Origin: Saccharibacillus alkalitolerans
GTDB lineage: Bacteria > Bacillota > Bacilli > Paenibacillales > Paenibacillaceae
DNA: 64,000 nt
Direction: 5' to 3'
Assembly (NCBI RefSeq): GCF_011090185.1
Contig: NZ_JAAFGS010000006.1
Coordinates: 1-64,000, forward strand
Each line of letters starts with the position of its first letter. Position 1 is the stretch's first letter. The notes beneath the pieces were generated by a model that had not been told where the DNA came from, made no database searches, and saw only the letters and a list, made by a program, of their open reading frames with translations. The position numbers and the translations under genes were made by a program. Shown here one piece after another: positions 17,583 through 26,131 of this stretch.

Positions 17583-18382
17583 GACCGAGAAGAATTGTCG
17601 AATTTATTCTGCTGACGATCTTCGCGATCTTTTTCGCGGGACCGCTCGTCAACCTGCTCGTGCTGGCTTTCAGCGAGAAGTGGAATTACCCGAACGTGCT
17701 GCCGCAGATCTGGGGATTCAAATGGTGGGAGTTCGTGCTGGCGAAAGACGATATCGTCTCGTCGATCTCGCTGTCGTTCCTCATCGCGACGCTCGTGACG
17801 CTGCTGTCGATCGTCGTCTGCATTCCGGCGGCGTACGCGTTCGCGAGACTGCAGTTCCCGCTCAAGCGGATGTTCCTGTTCTCGTTCCTGCTGACGCACG
17901 CTTTTCCGAAAATGGGGCTGTACGTCTCGATCGCGGTGCTGTTTTACCAGATCGGACTGATGAATACGCTGCTCGGCGTCGTGCTGATCCACATGATCAA
18001 CGTGCTGATGTTCATGACCTGGATTCCGACCGCCGCTTTCCGCAACGTGCACCGGGCCCAGGAGGAATCGGCGCGCGACGTCGGGGCGAGTCCGTTCAAA
18101 GTGTTCCGCAGCATCACGCTGCCGATGGCCATGCCGGGCATCGTGGTCGCTTCGATCTTCACCTTCCTGAACTCGCTCGACGAGGCGCAGGGGACGTTCC
18201 TGGTCGGCATTCCCGATTTCAAAACGATGCCGATCGTCATGTACTCGATCATTTCCGACTTTCCGAGCAGCGCCGGCGCCGTCTTCTCGATCATCCTGAC
18301 GCTGCCGACGATCATCCTGCTCGTGGCGGCGCAGCGTCTGGTGAGCGCGGACGTGCTGGCCAGCGGTTTTCAGATGAAATAA
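17558..18382 (+). CDS. ABC transporter permease (PotC/PhnV-like)
   Basis: The 274-residue permease has about six helices and an EAA motif around EESARDVGASPFKVFRSITLP. ATG 17558 follows GGAGAGG and overlaps the regulator gene by 25 bp. It pairs with the permease at 20667; the ATPase and binding protein lie between them, an unusual split order. Confidence 0.9.
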   Translation: MLWYWKHVGPRRIVEFILLTIFAIFFAGPLVNLLVLAFSEKWNYPNVLPQIWGFKWWEFVLAKDDIVSSISLSFLIATLVTLLSIVVCIPAAYAFARLQFPLKRMFLFSFLLTHAFPKMGLYVSIAVLFYQIGLMNTLLGVVLIHMINVLMFMTWIPTAAFRNVHRAQEESARDVGASPFKVFRSITLPMAMPGIVVASIFTFLNSLDEAQGTFLVGIPDFKTMPIVMYSIISDFPSSAGAVFSIILTLPTIILLVAAQRLVSADVLASGFQMK

Positions 18383-18446
18383 AGATCGGGCGAAAAGGCG
18401 CAATCAAGCTCCCGAATCAAGCTTCCGAGCGAATAGGAGGAGAAAC

Positions 18447-19493
18447 ATGCAGCTGTCTGTACGAGAATTGGCGAAGCGCTACAAGACGGGCGACGGAGTC
18501 GGCGGAATCAATATCGAGATCGAAAAAGGCGAGCTGGTCACGCTTCTCGGCCCGTCGGGCTGCGGGAAAACGACCGTGCTGCGCAGCATCGGCGGATTTC
18601 TCGAACCCGACTCCGGCGATATTCTGATCGAAGGCAAAAGCGTCATCGGCCTTCCGCCGGAAAAGCGGCCGACCTCGATGGTGTTCCAGAGCTATAACCT
18701 GTGGTCGCATATGTCGGTCTACGACAATCTGGCGTTCGGCCTGAAGATCCGCAAGATGCCGAAAGCGGAAATCCGCGGCGCGGTGGCGGATGCGCTGAAG
18801 CTGGTCCGTCTGTCGGGCTTCGAGAAGAAATACCCGGCGGAGCTGTCCGGCGGCCAGCAGCAGCGGGTCGCGCTGGCGCGGTCGCTGCTGCTCAATCCGG
18901 CGGTGCTGCTGCTGGACGAGCCGTTCTCGGCGCTCGACGCCAAGCTGCGGCACGAAATGCGCGAAGAGCTGCGGGAGATCCAGACGAAGACGGGGCTCAC
19001 GATGGTATTCGTCACGCACGACCAGGAAGAAGCGCTGTCGCTGTCCGACCGCATTATCGTCATGAATCACGGGCGCATCGAGCAGATTGCTCAGCCGCAT
19101 CAGATTTACGATGAGCCCGCTTCCTTATATGTCGCCGGCTTTATCGGCAAGATGAATTTCCTGGAGGGGGTGGCGGAAGAGGGAGGCATCCGGATCGGAA
19201 GCCTGGTCCTGCCGAACGGCAAAGAGCTGCGCGGCAGAGTCACGGCGGCGATCCGACCGGAAGACGTGCAGTTGAGCGCGAACCACGGAACGGAAGGCGT
19301 GTTGAAAGGCAGAGTCAAGCAGATCATGGTACTGGGGCATTACGCCGAAGTCACCGTCGAGTTGGCGGGATACGGCATCATTCGCGCGTTCCAGAGCAAA
19401 GAAGCGATGCAGCGGCTGCAGGCAGGGCAGGAAGTCGGCGTCTCGATCTCGAAACTGACCGGATTCCCGGTCGAAGAAGCGAAAGCGAACTGA
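18447..19493 (+). CDS. ABC transporter ATP-binding protein (PotA/FbpC-like)
   Basis: The 348-residue ATPase has Walker [10 protein letters not shown] at 35-43, a Q-loop, the LSGGQ signature at about 133, Walker B LLLDEP near 155, an H-loop ([10 protein letters not shown]) and a C-terminal TOBE domain. AGGAGG precedes its ATG. It energises import by the two permeases of this operon. Confidence 0.93.
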   Translation: MQLSVRELAKRYKTGDGVGGINIEIEKGELVTLLGPSGCGKTTVLRSIGGFLEPDSGDILIEGKSVIGLPPEKRPTSMVFQSYNLWSHMSVYDNLAFGLKIRKMPKAEIRGAVADALKLVRLSGFEKKYPAELSGGQQQRVALARSLLLNPAVLLLDEPFSALDAKLRHEMREELREIQTKTGLTMVFVTHDQEEALSLSDRIIVMNHGRIEQIAQPHQIYDEPASLYVAGFIGKMNFLEGVAEEGGIRIGSLVLPNGKELRGRVTAAIRPEDVQLSANHGTEGVLKGRVKQIMVLGHYAEVTVELAGYGIIRAFQSKEAMQRLQAGQEVGVSISKLTGFPVEEAKAN

Positions 19494-19506
19494 GGAGGAA
19501 AAATAA

Positions 19507-20670
19507 ATGCGCATGAAAAAGTCTTGGTTAACGTTGTTGTCCGTAGCGGGATTGTCCGCGTCGCTGCTGGCCGGGTGCGGAAACGGGAATGAAAGCAAAA
19601 GCGCGTCCGCCGAAGGAAGCGCCGCCGCGTCCGGCGAACCGACTTCCTTCAACTTCTACTTTACCGGTTCGCAGAACGTGAAGGATCTGTGGGACACGCT
19701 GGAGCCGATGTTCGAAAAAGAGCATCCCGAGATCGACGTGAAGCTGGTGTACATTCCGTCCGGCACGGGAGCGGAGCCGACCTACGACCGGATCGTCGCG
19801 GCCAAAAAAGCGGGCAAGGGCTCGGGCGACATCGATCTGTACGAGGACAGCATCGCCTACGTCTCGCAGGGCGCGAAGGAAGGCACCTGGGAGCAGCTCA
19901 GCGGAGACGATATCCCGAATCTGAGCAAGGTCAATTCCGATACCATGAAAGACGTGGACAATTACGCGGTGCCGTACCGTTCTTCCGCCGTCGTGCTCGC
20001 TTACGACAGCAGCAAAGTCACGAGTCCGCCGACCACGCTGGACGAACTGATCGACTGGATCAAAGCCAATCCGGGACAGTTCGCTTATAACGACCCTTCG
20101 ACGGGCGGTTCGGGCAGCTCGTTCGTGCAGACGATCGTGTACAAAGACCTGCCGGAAGAAGACATCCACAATTCCGACCCGGCGATCATGGAGAAGTGGG
20201 CAGCCGGCTTCGACACGCTGAAAGAAATCGGTCCGTCCGTGTACGGCGAAGGCATCTATCCGAAGAAAAACCAGGGCACGCTCGATCTGCTGATGAACGG
20301 CGAAGTGTCGATCATCCCGGCCTGGTCCGACATGGTGCTCCAGCAGCTGAACGAAGGCCTGCTCCCGGACACGATCAAAATGCAGCAGATTACCCCGGGC
20401 TTCAACGGCGGTCCGACTTACCTGATGGTCAACGCGGAATCGGATAAAAAAGAAGCGATCAACACGTTCATCGACTACGTGCTGTCGCCGGAAGCGCAGG
20501 CGGTCGTCGTCGACAAAATGAACGGCTTCCCGGGCATCGAGCTGTCCAACATGTCGCAGGAAATGCAGGACAAGTTCGCCGGCGTATCCGAAGGCTTCCG
20601 CACGTTCAATATCGGGGACCTGGGCACGGAAATCAATAAACGCTGGCAGAGCGACGTCGCCGCGCAATGA
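19507..20670 (+). CDS. ABC transporter substrate-binding lipoprotein
   Basis: The 387-residue binding protein has a signal peptide ending in lipobox LLAGC (Cys24). The mature part resembles binding proteins of the 2-aminoethylphosphonate/iron/putrescine superfamily rather than family 1 sugar binders. Placed with a glycerophosphodiesterase and a PHP hydrolase, it may bind a phosphodiester or phosphonate; this is inferred from neighbours. The stop overlaps the next permease start. Confidence 0.88.
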   Translation: MRMKKSWLTLLSVAGLSASLLAGCGNGNESKSASAEGSAAASGEPTSFNFYFTGSQNVKDLWDTLEPMFEKEHPEIDVKLVYIPSGTGAEPTYDRIVAAKKAGKGSGDIDLYEDSIAYVSQGAKEGTWEQLSGDDIPNLSKVNSDTMKDVDNYAVPYRSSAVVLAYDSSKVTSPPTTLDELIDWIKANPGQFAYNDPSTGGSGSSFVQTIVYKDLPEEDIHNSDPAIMEKWAAGFDTLKEIGPSVYGEGIYPKKNQGTLDLLMNGEVSIIPAWSDMVLQQLNEGLLPDTIKMQQITPGFNGGPTYLMVNAESDKKEAINTFIDYVLSPEAQAVVVDKMNGFPGIELSNMSQEMQDKFAGVSEGFRTFNIGDLGTEINKRWQSDVAAQ

Positions 20671-21557
20671 GTTCCAAAAGCGTAATCCAGGCAGGCCGAG
20701 CGACGGCGAAAAAGACGATCAGCCCGGAGACGAAGCAGTCCATCCTGGGGCTGGCGATGGTCCTCCCCTCCTTCGCCATTCTCCTGATCGTCGTCATTAT
20801 CCCGATCGTCCAGTCGTTCATCCTGAGCCTGAGCAACGACGCGGGCGGATACGACCTGAGCCGCTACGCGTATCTGTTCACCGATAAAGGCATGCGCGGC
20901 AATATCGTGTTCACCCTGCGGATCACGGCCATCACCTGCGCGGCGGTGCTGCTGGTCAGCTACAGCCTGGCGATCTACATGCGCTTCAACCAGGGGCCGA
21001 TCGTCGACCTCATCCGCCGGACGTACATGATCCCGCTGTTCATCCCGGGCGTCATCGCCACCTACGGCCTGATCAACCTGCTCGGCAACCACGGCTGGCT
21101 GTCGCGCATCCTGGAGACGGTCGGCGTCACGCTGCCCCGGATCATTTTCGACGAAAAAGGCATCATCATCGCGAACCTCTGGTTCAACATTCCGTTCACG
21201 ACGATGCTGCTCAGCTCCGCGCTGGCCGGCATCCCGTCTTCGGTGATCGAGAGCGCGAAAGACGTCGGCGTCGGCAGGCTGCGCCTGTTCACCCGCTTCA
21301 TTTTCCCGCTGTCGTACAAGACGTTCCTCGTCGCGCTGACCTTCGTGTTCATGGGCGTCATCGGCTCGTTCACCGCGCCGTTCCTGATCGGAGCCAACTC
21401 CCCGCAGATGCTGGGCGTCTCCATGCAGCAGGTATTCAGCGTGTTCCAGGAAAGAGAACAGGCCGCCGCGATCGCGTTCTTCTCGTTCCTGCTGTGCTCG
21501 GTGCTCGGAGCGTTCTACATCCGCTCGATGGCGGAGGAAGAGAAAGGGAAGATGTGA
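20667..21557 (+). CDS. ABC transporter permease (PotB/PhnU-like)
   Basis: The 296-residue permease has six predicted helices and an EAA-type loop near SSVIESAKDVGVGRLRLFTRFIFP. It starts within the stop of the binding-protein gene (ATGA). It is the last gene of the eight-gene operon and is followed 24 bp later by a strong terminator. Confidence 0.9.
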   Translation: MSSKSVIQAGRATAKKTISPETKQSILGLAMVLPSFAILLIVVIIPIVQSFILSLSNDAGGYDLSRYAYLFTDKGMRGNIVFTLRITAITCAAVLLVSYSLAIYMRFNQGPIVDLIRRTYMIPLFIPGVIATYGLINLLGNHGWLSRILETVGVTLPRIIFDEKGIIIANLWFNIPFTTMLLSSALAGIPSSVIESAKDVGVGRLRLFTRFIFPLSYKTFLVALTFVFMGVIGSFTAPFLIGANSPQMLGVSMQQVFSVFQEREQAAAIAFFSFLLCSVLGAFYIRSMAEEEKGKM

Positions 21558-21580
21558 AACGAGGCGCGGAAAAGTCGGAA

Positions 21581-21615
21581 AAACCGGTGCTCCGGTGCGG
21601 AGCGCCGGTTTTTTT
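21581..21615 (+). terminator. Rho-independent terminator of the PHP/GDPD/ABC operon
   Basis: AACCGGTGCTCCG, loop GTG, CGGAGCGCCGGTT, followed by seven T. Confidence 0.88.
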
Positions 21616-21680
21616 GCGTGGATCGAGGGAGGCAAGAGCCAAAGAAGTCAAGGGAGCAGAGGGCAGAGGGCAGAGAGCCG

Positions 21681-21738
21681 AGAAAAACGAGAAAAACGAG
21701 AAAGGAGAGAAAGGCGAGAAAGGCGAGAAAGGCGAGGA
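21681..21738 (+). repeat. Purine-only microsatellite
   Basis: Imperfect tandem copies of GAGAAAAAC and then GAGAAAGGC run for about 58 bases with nearly all purines on this strand. Such tracts expand by slippage. Confidence 0.75.
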
Positions 21739-21847
21739 GGTGCGGAGAGACAAAGGAGTCGAAAGCCAAAGAAGCGAGCAGGCTTTTGAGCGATTCTCGG
21801 CCGCTTCGAGCCTGCCTTCCGAACATCACGAGAGCGACTCGGAATTC

Positions 21848-22031
21848 TAACGAACCTTAAGCACGCTATTGGTTCTCCGAGCGCTCTTTGAATGTTTTAA
21901 CGAATCCTCCTCACGCTATTCGAGCCTTATTCGGCCTAAATGGGCTTTTTACCGCTGCTTAGCGATATAAGGATTCGTTAGCTTTTCCAAAAGCTCTAAA
22001 ATCGCGAAATAGCGATATCCCGGTTCGCTAG
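21848..22031. repeat. Four hairpin repeat units phased at 50 bp (locus 2)
   Basis: TAACGAAYCC...CACGCTATT occurs at 21848 and 21898. The inverted form AGCGATAT...GGTTCGYTAG occurs at 21961 and 22011. Each pair is exactly 50 bp apart. The last unit is a perfect dyad (TAGCGA with TCGCTA). The sequence is unrelated to locus 1 while the geometry is the same. Confidence 0.82.
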
Positions 22032-22157
22032 AGTTCGGCGCCGCAAAAGGATCGACTCCGCGTCTTCGCATCTTGCGCGTTCTGCGCGGATTGCGAAAAT
22101 GCCGCGTCCTGCGCGGATCCCGCGAATGCCGTTTCGCGCAGGACGCGGCAGGGGTGT

Positions 22158-23132
22158 CTACAGCTCTTCGATCCGCCGCAGGTAATACGCCCGCAGCCGA
22201 TCGCGCAGGCTCTCGGGTTCCAGAATCTTGAGCGAAGGACCGAAGCCGGCGAGATAAGAGACGATAAAGTCCGTCTCCCGCGGCTCGTAGCTGCCGGAGA
22301 GCAGCAGGAGGCCGTTTGCTTCGGGCGAGTCCGTCAGCGTCATCGACGGATACAGCCTGCGCCGCAGCCGGTCGGCGGCTTCGGGCGCGACGGAGCAGCG
22401 GAAGGAGACCGCTTCCGCCGAAGGCCGGCGCAGGCTCTGCGCGTCGCGCAGATCGAGCGCCTGCAGCTCCGCGATCGGTTCGCCGCCGCCGGGTTCGGCC
22501 GACACGATCCGGTCGCAGCGGAACACCCGGTATGCCCGCTTGTCCAGATCGTAAGCGCGGCAGTACCAGAAGCCGTCCGAGGCGTAGACGGCGAAAGGCT
22601 GGATACGGCGGGTGCGGCCGCCTGCCGCCGTTTCCTGCTTTCCTTCGCCGGTCCGCCCCGCGTAGGCGATCGTCAGCACTTCCCCGCGCACCGCCGCCTG
22701 CAGCAGCGTCTCCAGATGAGCTCCCGCATTTGCCGGTTCGCCCTGCTCAAAAGCGATCCGGTGCTCAAAACGCTGAATTTGCTCGCGCTGCGGTTCCGAC
22801 ACCACGTCGAGAAACTTGGCGCGAATGGAATCGAACGATACTCGAAAAGGATCGCCGGACATCCCGCGCAGATTCTGCATGGCGAAATACAGCGCCAGCA
22901 CCTCGCCGGTGGTGAACGAGACGGGCGGCAGCGAAGCCGTCTCCAGCACCCGATAGCCGCCGCCGCGTCCCCGGTCGGCGTACAGCGGCAGCCCAATCGC
23001 CTCCAGCGATTCGACATCGCGCAGCGCCGTGCTGCGGGAGATGCCGAATTCGTCCATCAGCTGGCGCAGCGTGAAGACGCGTTTGCGGTAGACGTAGCGC
23101 TGCATCCGGTTGAGCCGTTCCGATTTGTTCAT
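22158..23132 (-). CDS. YafY-type HTH/WYL-domain transcriptional regulator
   Basis: The 324-residue regulator has an N-terminal DeoR-like helix-turn-helix (FTLRQLMDEFGISRSTALRDVESL) and a WYL domain (about 135-215, including RRIQPFAVYASDGFWYCRAYD), with a C-terminal WCX-like region. It is divergent from a VOC protein gene with a 136-bp spacer, and probably controls that gene; WYL domains sense small ligands or nucleic acid. Confidence 0.88.
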   Translation of the reverse strand: MNKSERLNRMQRYVYRKRVFTLRQLMDEFGISRSTALRDVESLEAIGLPLYADRGRGGGYRVLETASLPPVSFTTGEVLALYFAMQNLRGMSGDPFRVSFDSIRAKFLDVVSEPQREQIQRFEHRIAFEQGEPANAGAHLETLLQAAVRGEVLTIAYAGRTGEGKQETAAGGRTRRIQPFAVYASDGFWYCRAYDLDKRAYRVFRCDRIVSAEPGGGEPIAELQALDLRDAQSLRRPSAEAVSFRCSVAPEAADRLRRRLYPSMTLTDSPEANGLLLLSGSYEPRETDFIVSYLAGFGPSLKILEPESLRDRLRAYYLRRIEEL

Positions 23133-23210
23133 GGATGATCCCTCCGTTCGTTCGGATATAGAAGCGTCATGCTTTGTTTTCGAAAACTGATCGGTTAAAG
23201 GTTTCTTTTT

Positions 23211-23237
23211 TTGACACCTTTAGCGCCTATGCTGTCA
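23211..23237. promoter_or_regulatory. Divergent control region with TGACA/TGTCA inverted repeat
   Basis: TTGACA at 23211 and TGTCA at 23233-23237 form a short inverted repeat between the WYL regulator and the VOC gene. TTGACA may also serve as a -35 box for the VOC gene. An operator role for the WYL protein is inferred from position. Confidence 0.4.
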
Positions 23238-23268
23238 GTGTAACCCACATTCCAAGGAGGACCAAACC

Positions 23269-23733
23269 ATGACAACCGATCACCGGATGATCCTGCTCGA
23301 AGCCGTTCCGTTTCTCTCGCTTAACGGCCGCGGAGCGGAAGCGATCGAATTTTACGAGAAAATGCTGGATGCCGAAGTGCTGCTGAAGGTCAGCTACGCC
23401 GATATGGCGAAAATGGATGAGACGTTCCGTTTCCAAACCGGACAGGAATCTTACATCACGCATTCCGTACTGCAAATCGGAGCCAATAAATTGATGATCG
23501 CGGAAGAGGAAATGGACAATACTCGGCCGTGGAGTGCGGGCAACGACTTTTCGCTCTGCATCCAGTCGCGCGACCACGAGACGATCGTGCGGATTTACGA
23601 GCGGCTGACCGCCGATGAACGGACGACCGTCATTGCGCCGCTGGCGGCCAATTCGTTCAGCAGCGGCTACGGCGCCGTACGCGATCCGTTCGGCGTGGTG
23701 TTCCAGTTCACGGTGACTCGGCATGCTTTCTGA
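23269..23733 (+). CDS. VOC-family (PhnB/glyoxalase-like) protein
   Basis: The 154-residue protein has the paired beta-alpha-beta-beta-beta pattern of PhnB-type VOC proteins: PFLSLNGRGAEAIEFYEKMLDAE at the start and GYGAVRDPFGVVFQF at the end. Function is unassigned in this subgroup; many act in resistance or dioxygenase-like chemistry. AAGGAGG precedes its ATG. Confidence 0.87.
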   Translation: MTTDHRMILLEAVPFLSLNGRGAEAIEFYEKMLDAEVLLKVSYADMAKMDETFRFQTGQESYITHSVLQIGANKLMIAEEEMDNTRPWSAGNDFSLCIQSRDHETIVRIYERLTADERTTVIAPLAANSFSSGYGAVRDPFGVVFQFTVTRHAF

Positions 23734-23867
23734 TCCGGCGAAGCGAGCGCAGGGAGAGTCGAATAGGGGAAGTCGAGCAGGGCGAAGCCGAGAAGCGGGG
23801 AATAAGAACGGATAAAAGGGATCGGAAAAAGAAACAACTATACAGAAACGGCAAATGAAAACGACAA

Positions 23868-23895
23868 AAAGGCCTGTCCGCTTAGGACAGGCCTT
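23868..23895. terminator. Perfect 12-bp hairpin, probable bidirectional terminator
   Basis: AAAGGCCTGTCC, loop GCTT, GGACAGGCCTTT. On the minus strand the stem is followed by TTTTTGTCG, so it may end the nag operon; on the plus strand it follows the VOC gene by 134 bp. Confidence 0.65.
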
Positions 23896-23989
23896 TGAAT
23901 TTGGACGGGAGAAGATGGTGAAGACCTACCGGGGCGCGTCAAGGAAAAGTGACGCAGCGCCGGGAATTCGGCCGCGCTTCGCACCCGAT

Positions 23990-24180
23990 AAAATGTGGCA
24001 AAAATCCATCATTTCCTGCTATCATCCGGAGCGGAGCGGCAAAATGCTGCGAAAATCCATTATTTTTGCGAATTTCGGATGATTTAAGGATGATTTAGCC
24101 AAAAATGATGGATTCCTGCAATATTTGCGTCCCTTACTTCCCTGTGGTTGTAAAAATGATGGATATCCGCAGCATTTTTA
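23990..24180. repeat. Four hairpin repeat units phased at 51 bp (locus 3)
   Basis: AAAATGYKGCRAAAATCCAT occurs at 23990 and 24041. The inverted form AAAAATGATGGAT..CYGCA occurs at 24101 and 24152. Each pair is 51 bp apart. The last unit has outer arms AAAAATG and CATTTTT. The architecture is the same as loci 1 and 2 with a different sequence. Confidence 0.82.
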
Positions 24181-24316
24181 CGCCGAACAAAGGTTGGCCG
24201 CTGCGTTCTCCGGTTTTTGGTCGTATGCTGCAGGCATCATACATTTAAAAACACGGCCAAGGGCAGGCCTCAGACTTCCCATGAAAAGAGGCGGGAAACC
24301 CGTCCGGCCGCCGGAA

Positions 24317-26131
24317 CTACCCGATCTTCCGCCCGGCGGCCCACACGCCGCGCAGTTCCAGCTCCTCGTCCATCAGGACGAGATCGGCGCGTTTGCCCGG
24401 CTCGATGGAGCCGGTCTTGTCGTAGATGCCGGCCTGCCGGGCCGGCGCGGCGCTGGCCGCGTGCGAAGCGCGTTCCACGCTGAGCTGCGCCTGACGGACG
24501 AGGAAGCGGAAGCCCTCGTCCATCGTCAGGCGGCTGCCGGCGAGCGCGCCGCCCTGCGTCAAGGCGACGCCGCCTTCGACCTTGACCGGCAGGTCGCCGA
24601 GGAAATAATCCCCGTCGCCGAGTCCCGCGGCGGACATGGCGTCGGTGACGAGGACGAGATTGCCGTCATTCTTCACCTTCGCCAGCAGCTGCACCGCGCC
24701 GGGATGGACGTGAATCCCGTCCGCGATAATCTCGGCCGTGATCGAGTCGGTGCCGAGCACGGCTCCGGCCGCGCCGGGCTTCCGATGATGCAGCGGCGTC
24801 ATCGCGTTGAACGTATGCACGGCATGGTTCAACCCGGCGCCGACGGCCGCCAGCACTTCCTCGTAACCCGCGTCGGTGTGCCCCAGCGCCGCCGTAATGC
24901 CATTCGCGCGCAGCCACGCGATCGTCTCCAGCGCGCCTTCGCGCTCCGGCGCCAGCGTCAGCTGGCGAATCAGGCCCGGGAAGCGGGCTTCCCAGTCCTC
25001 CAGCCAATCCGTTCGCGGCTCGGAGATGTGCTCCGGGTTCTGCGCCCCCGGCCACTGCGGGCTGATAAACGGCCCTTCCAAATGCACGCCCTCGATGCTC
25101 GCGCCGGGCGCCGCCGTGCCGGATGTCCCGGCGCGAGCGCCGCTGCTACCGCCGGGCGCCGCGCCGCTGTTCGCCGCGCCGTCCGTCCCGCTTCCGCCGA
25201 TGCCCGTGCCCGGCATTCCGCTCCGCTGGTGCTGCCGGTAAGCCCAGACGGCTTCCAGCACGCCGTCGATCATGTCGCGCGTCGCCGTCATGGTCGTCGC
25301 CAGCATCGACGTCGAACCGTGCGAGCCGTGGAACCGGGCGATGGTCTCCAGCACGCCCGGCTTCGCGGCGTCCATGAAGTCTTCGCCCATGCCTCCGTGG
25401 ACGTGAATGTCCACGAAGCCCGGCAGCAGCCAGCCGCCGGCCGCGTCGACGACCTGCTCGTCTTCGCCGCCCGCGGCCGAGCCGCTGCCACGCCCTTCCG
25501 CGCCCACCGCCGCAGCGCGCCCGCCGCCTTCCGCGCCGGCCGAAGCGGTGCCGTCACGCCCTTCCGCGCGCTCCAGCGCACCGCCGCCACGGTCTTCCGC
25601 TCCGGCCGCCATGCCGCCGCGCACCGCCGCGCTATCCCCGCCGCCTGCCGCAACCGCCCGGCCTTCGGCATCTTCCACGGACACGATCCGTCCGTTCGCC
25701 ACGATACATGTGCCGCCGGCGATCACGCCGCCGGGCGTCACGATCTTCGCGTTGACGAAGCGGAGGACTCCGCCCGGCGCGGCTGCCGCAGCGGGATCTT
25801 CCGAATCCGCTTCCGGCACGTCGATATTCAGCTCCAACTGCCGGACGTGCTCGCCGCCGTCCGGCTCCGCGTCTGTTCCGCCGAGCGCATCTTTGTCTTT
25901 CCAGTCTTCGCTCAGACTTTCATTAACACCTCTATCCGAACCTTCATCCGAACTTCCATTCAAGCTCCCGCCGGAATCTTTATTCGAATCGCGATCCGAC
26001 GTTATATCCGATTTTCTATCCGACATTTTGTCCAATGGTCTGTCCGACCCTCTATCCGAATCCCTCTCCATACCGCCGTTCGACAGGTCTCGGGCTTCGT
26101 CCCGCCGTCCGTTTTCCGCTTCGCCGCTCAT
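24317..26131 (-). CDS. nagA: N-acetylglucosamine-6-phosphate deacetylase with large low-complexity expansions
   Basis: The core is NagA: the metal motif FVDIHVHGG (about 239-247), EGPF near 352, ALGHTDA, NAMTPLHHR, and the end DKTGSIEPGKRADLVLMD. It converts GlcNAc-6-P to GlcN-6-P for NagB. Starting at ATG 26131, which overlaps the nagB stop (ATGA), gives 604 residues versus about 380-400 normally. The excess is a Ser/Asp-rich N-terminus (1-122) and Gly/Ala-rich inserts at about 160-225 and 306-345. An internal start within the N-terminal stretch cannot be excluded. Confidence 0.87.
   Translation of the reverse strand: MSGEAENGRRDEARDLSNGGMERDSDRGSDRPLDKMSDRKSDITSDRDSNKDSGGSLNGSSDEGSDRGVNESLSEDWKDKDALGGTDAEPDGGEHVRQLELNIDVPEADSEDPAAAAAPGGVLRFVNAKIVTPGGVIAGGTCIVANGRIVSVEDAEGRAVAAGGGDSAAVRGGMAAGAEDRGGGALERAEGRDGTASAGAEGGGRAAAVGAEGRGSGSAAGGEDEQVVDAAGGWLLPGFVDIHVHGGMGEDFMDAAKPGVLETIARFHGSHGSTSMLATTMTATRDMIDGVLEAVWAYRQHQRSGMPGTGIGGSGTDGAANSGAAPGGSSGARAGTSGTAAPGASIEGVHLEGPFISPQWPGAQNPEHISEPRTDWLEDWEARFPGLIRQLTLAPEREGALETIAWLRANGITAALGHTDAGYEEVLAAVGAGLNHAVHTFNAMTPLHHRKPGAAGAVLGTDSITAEIIADGIHVHPGAVQLLAKVKNDGNLVLVTDAMSAAGLGDGDYFLGDLPVKVEGGVALTQGGALAGSRLTMDEGFRFLVRQAQLSVERASHAASAAPARQAGIYDKTGSIEPGKRADLVLMDEELELRGVWAAGRKIG

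Larger units (their letters stand above)
21616..22157. other. Non-coding region with purine tract and phased repeats
   Basis: There is no supported gene. It contains a purine-rich run with a 9-bp unit GAGAAAGGC (21681-21738), locus 2 of the 50-bp phased hairpins (21848-22031), and a GCGCGGATTGCG-like repeat near 22075-22150. Open frames across the purine tract encode only EKGEKG-type repeats without ribosome sites. Confidence 0.6.
23734..24316. other. Non-coding region with terminator and phased repeats
   Basis: No gene is supported. It carries a hairpin that may terminate both flanking units (23868-23895) and locus 3 of the phased hairpins (23990-24180). The rest shows nothing recognisable. 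Confidence 0.6.

Noticed and set aside
21494-21850. 118-aa frame encoding EKNEKNEKGEKG repeats
   Set aside because: It crosses the operon terminator, has no ribosome site and is explained by a purine microsatellite.
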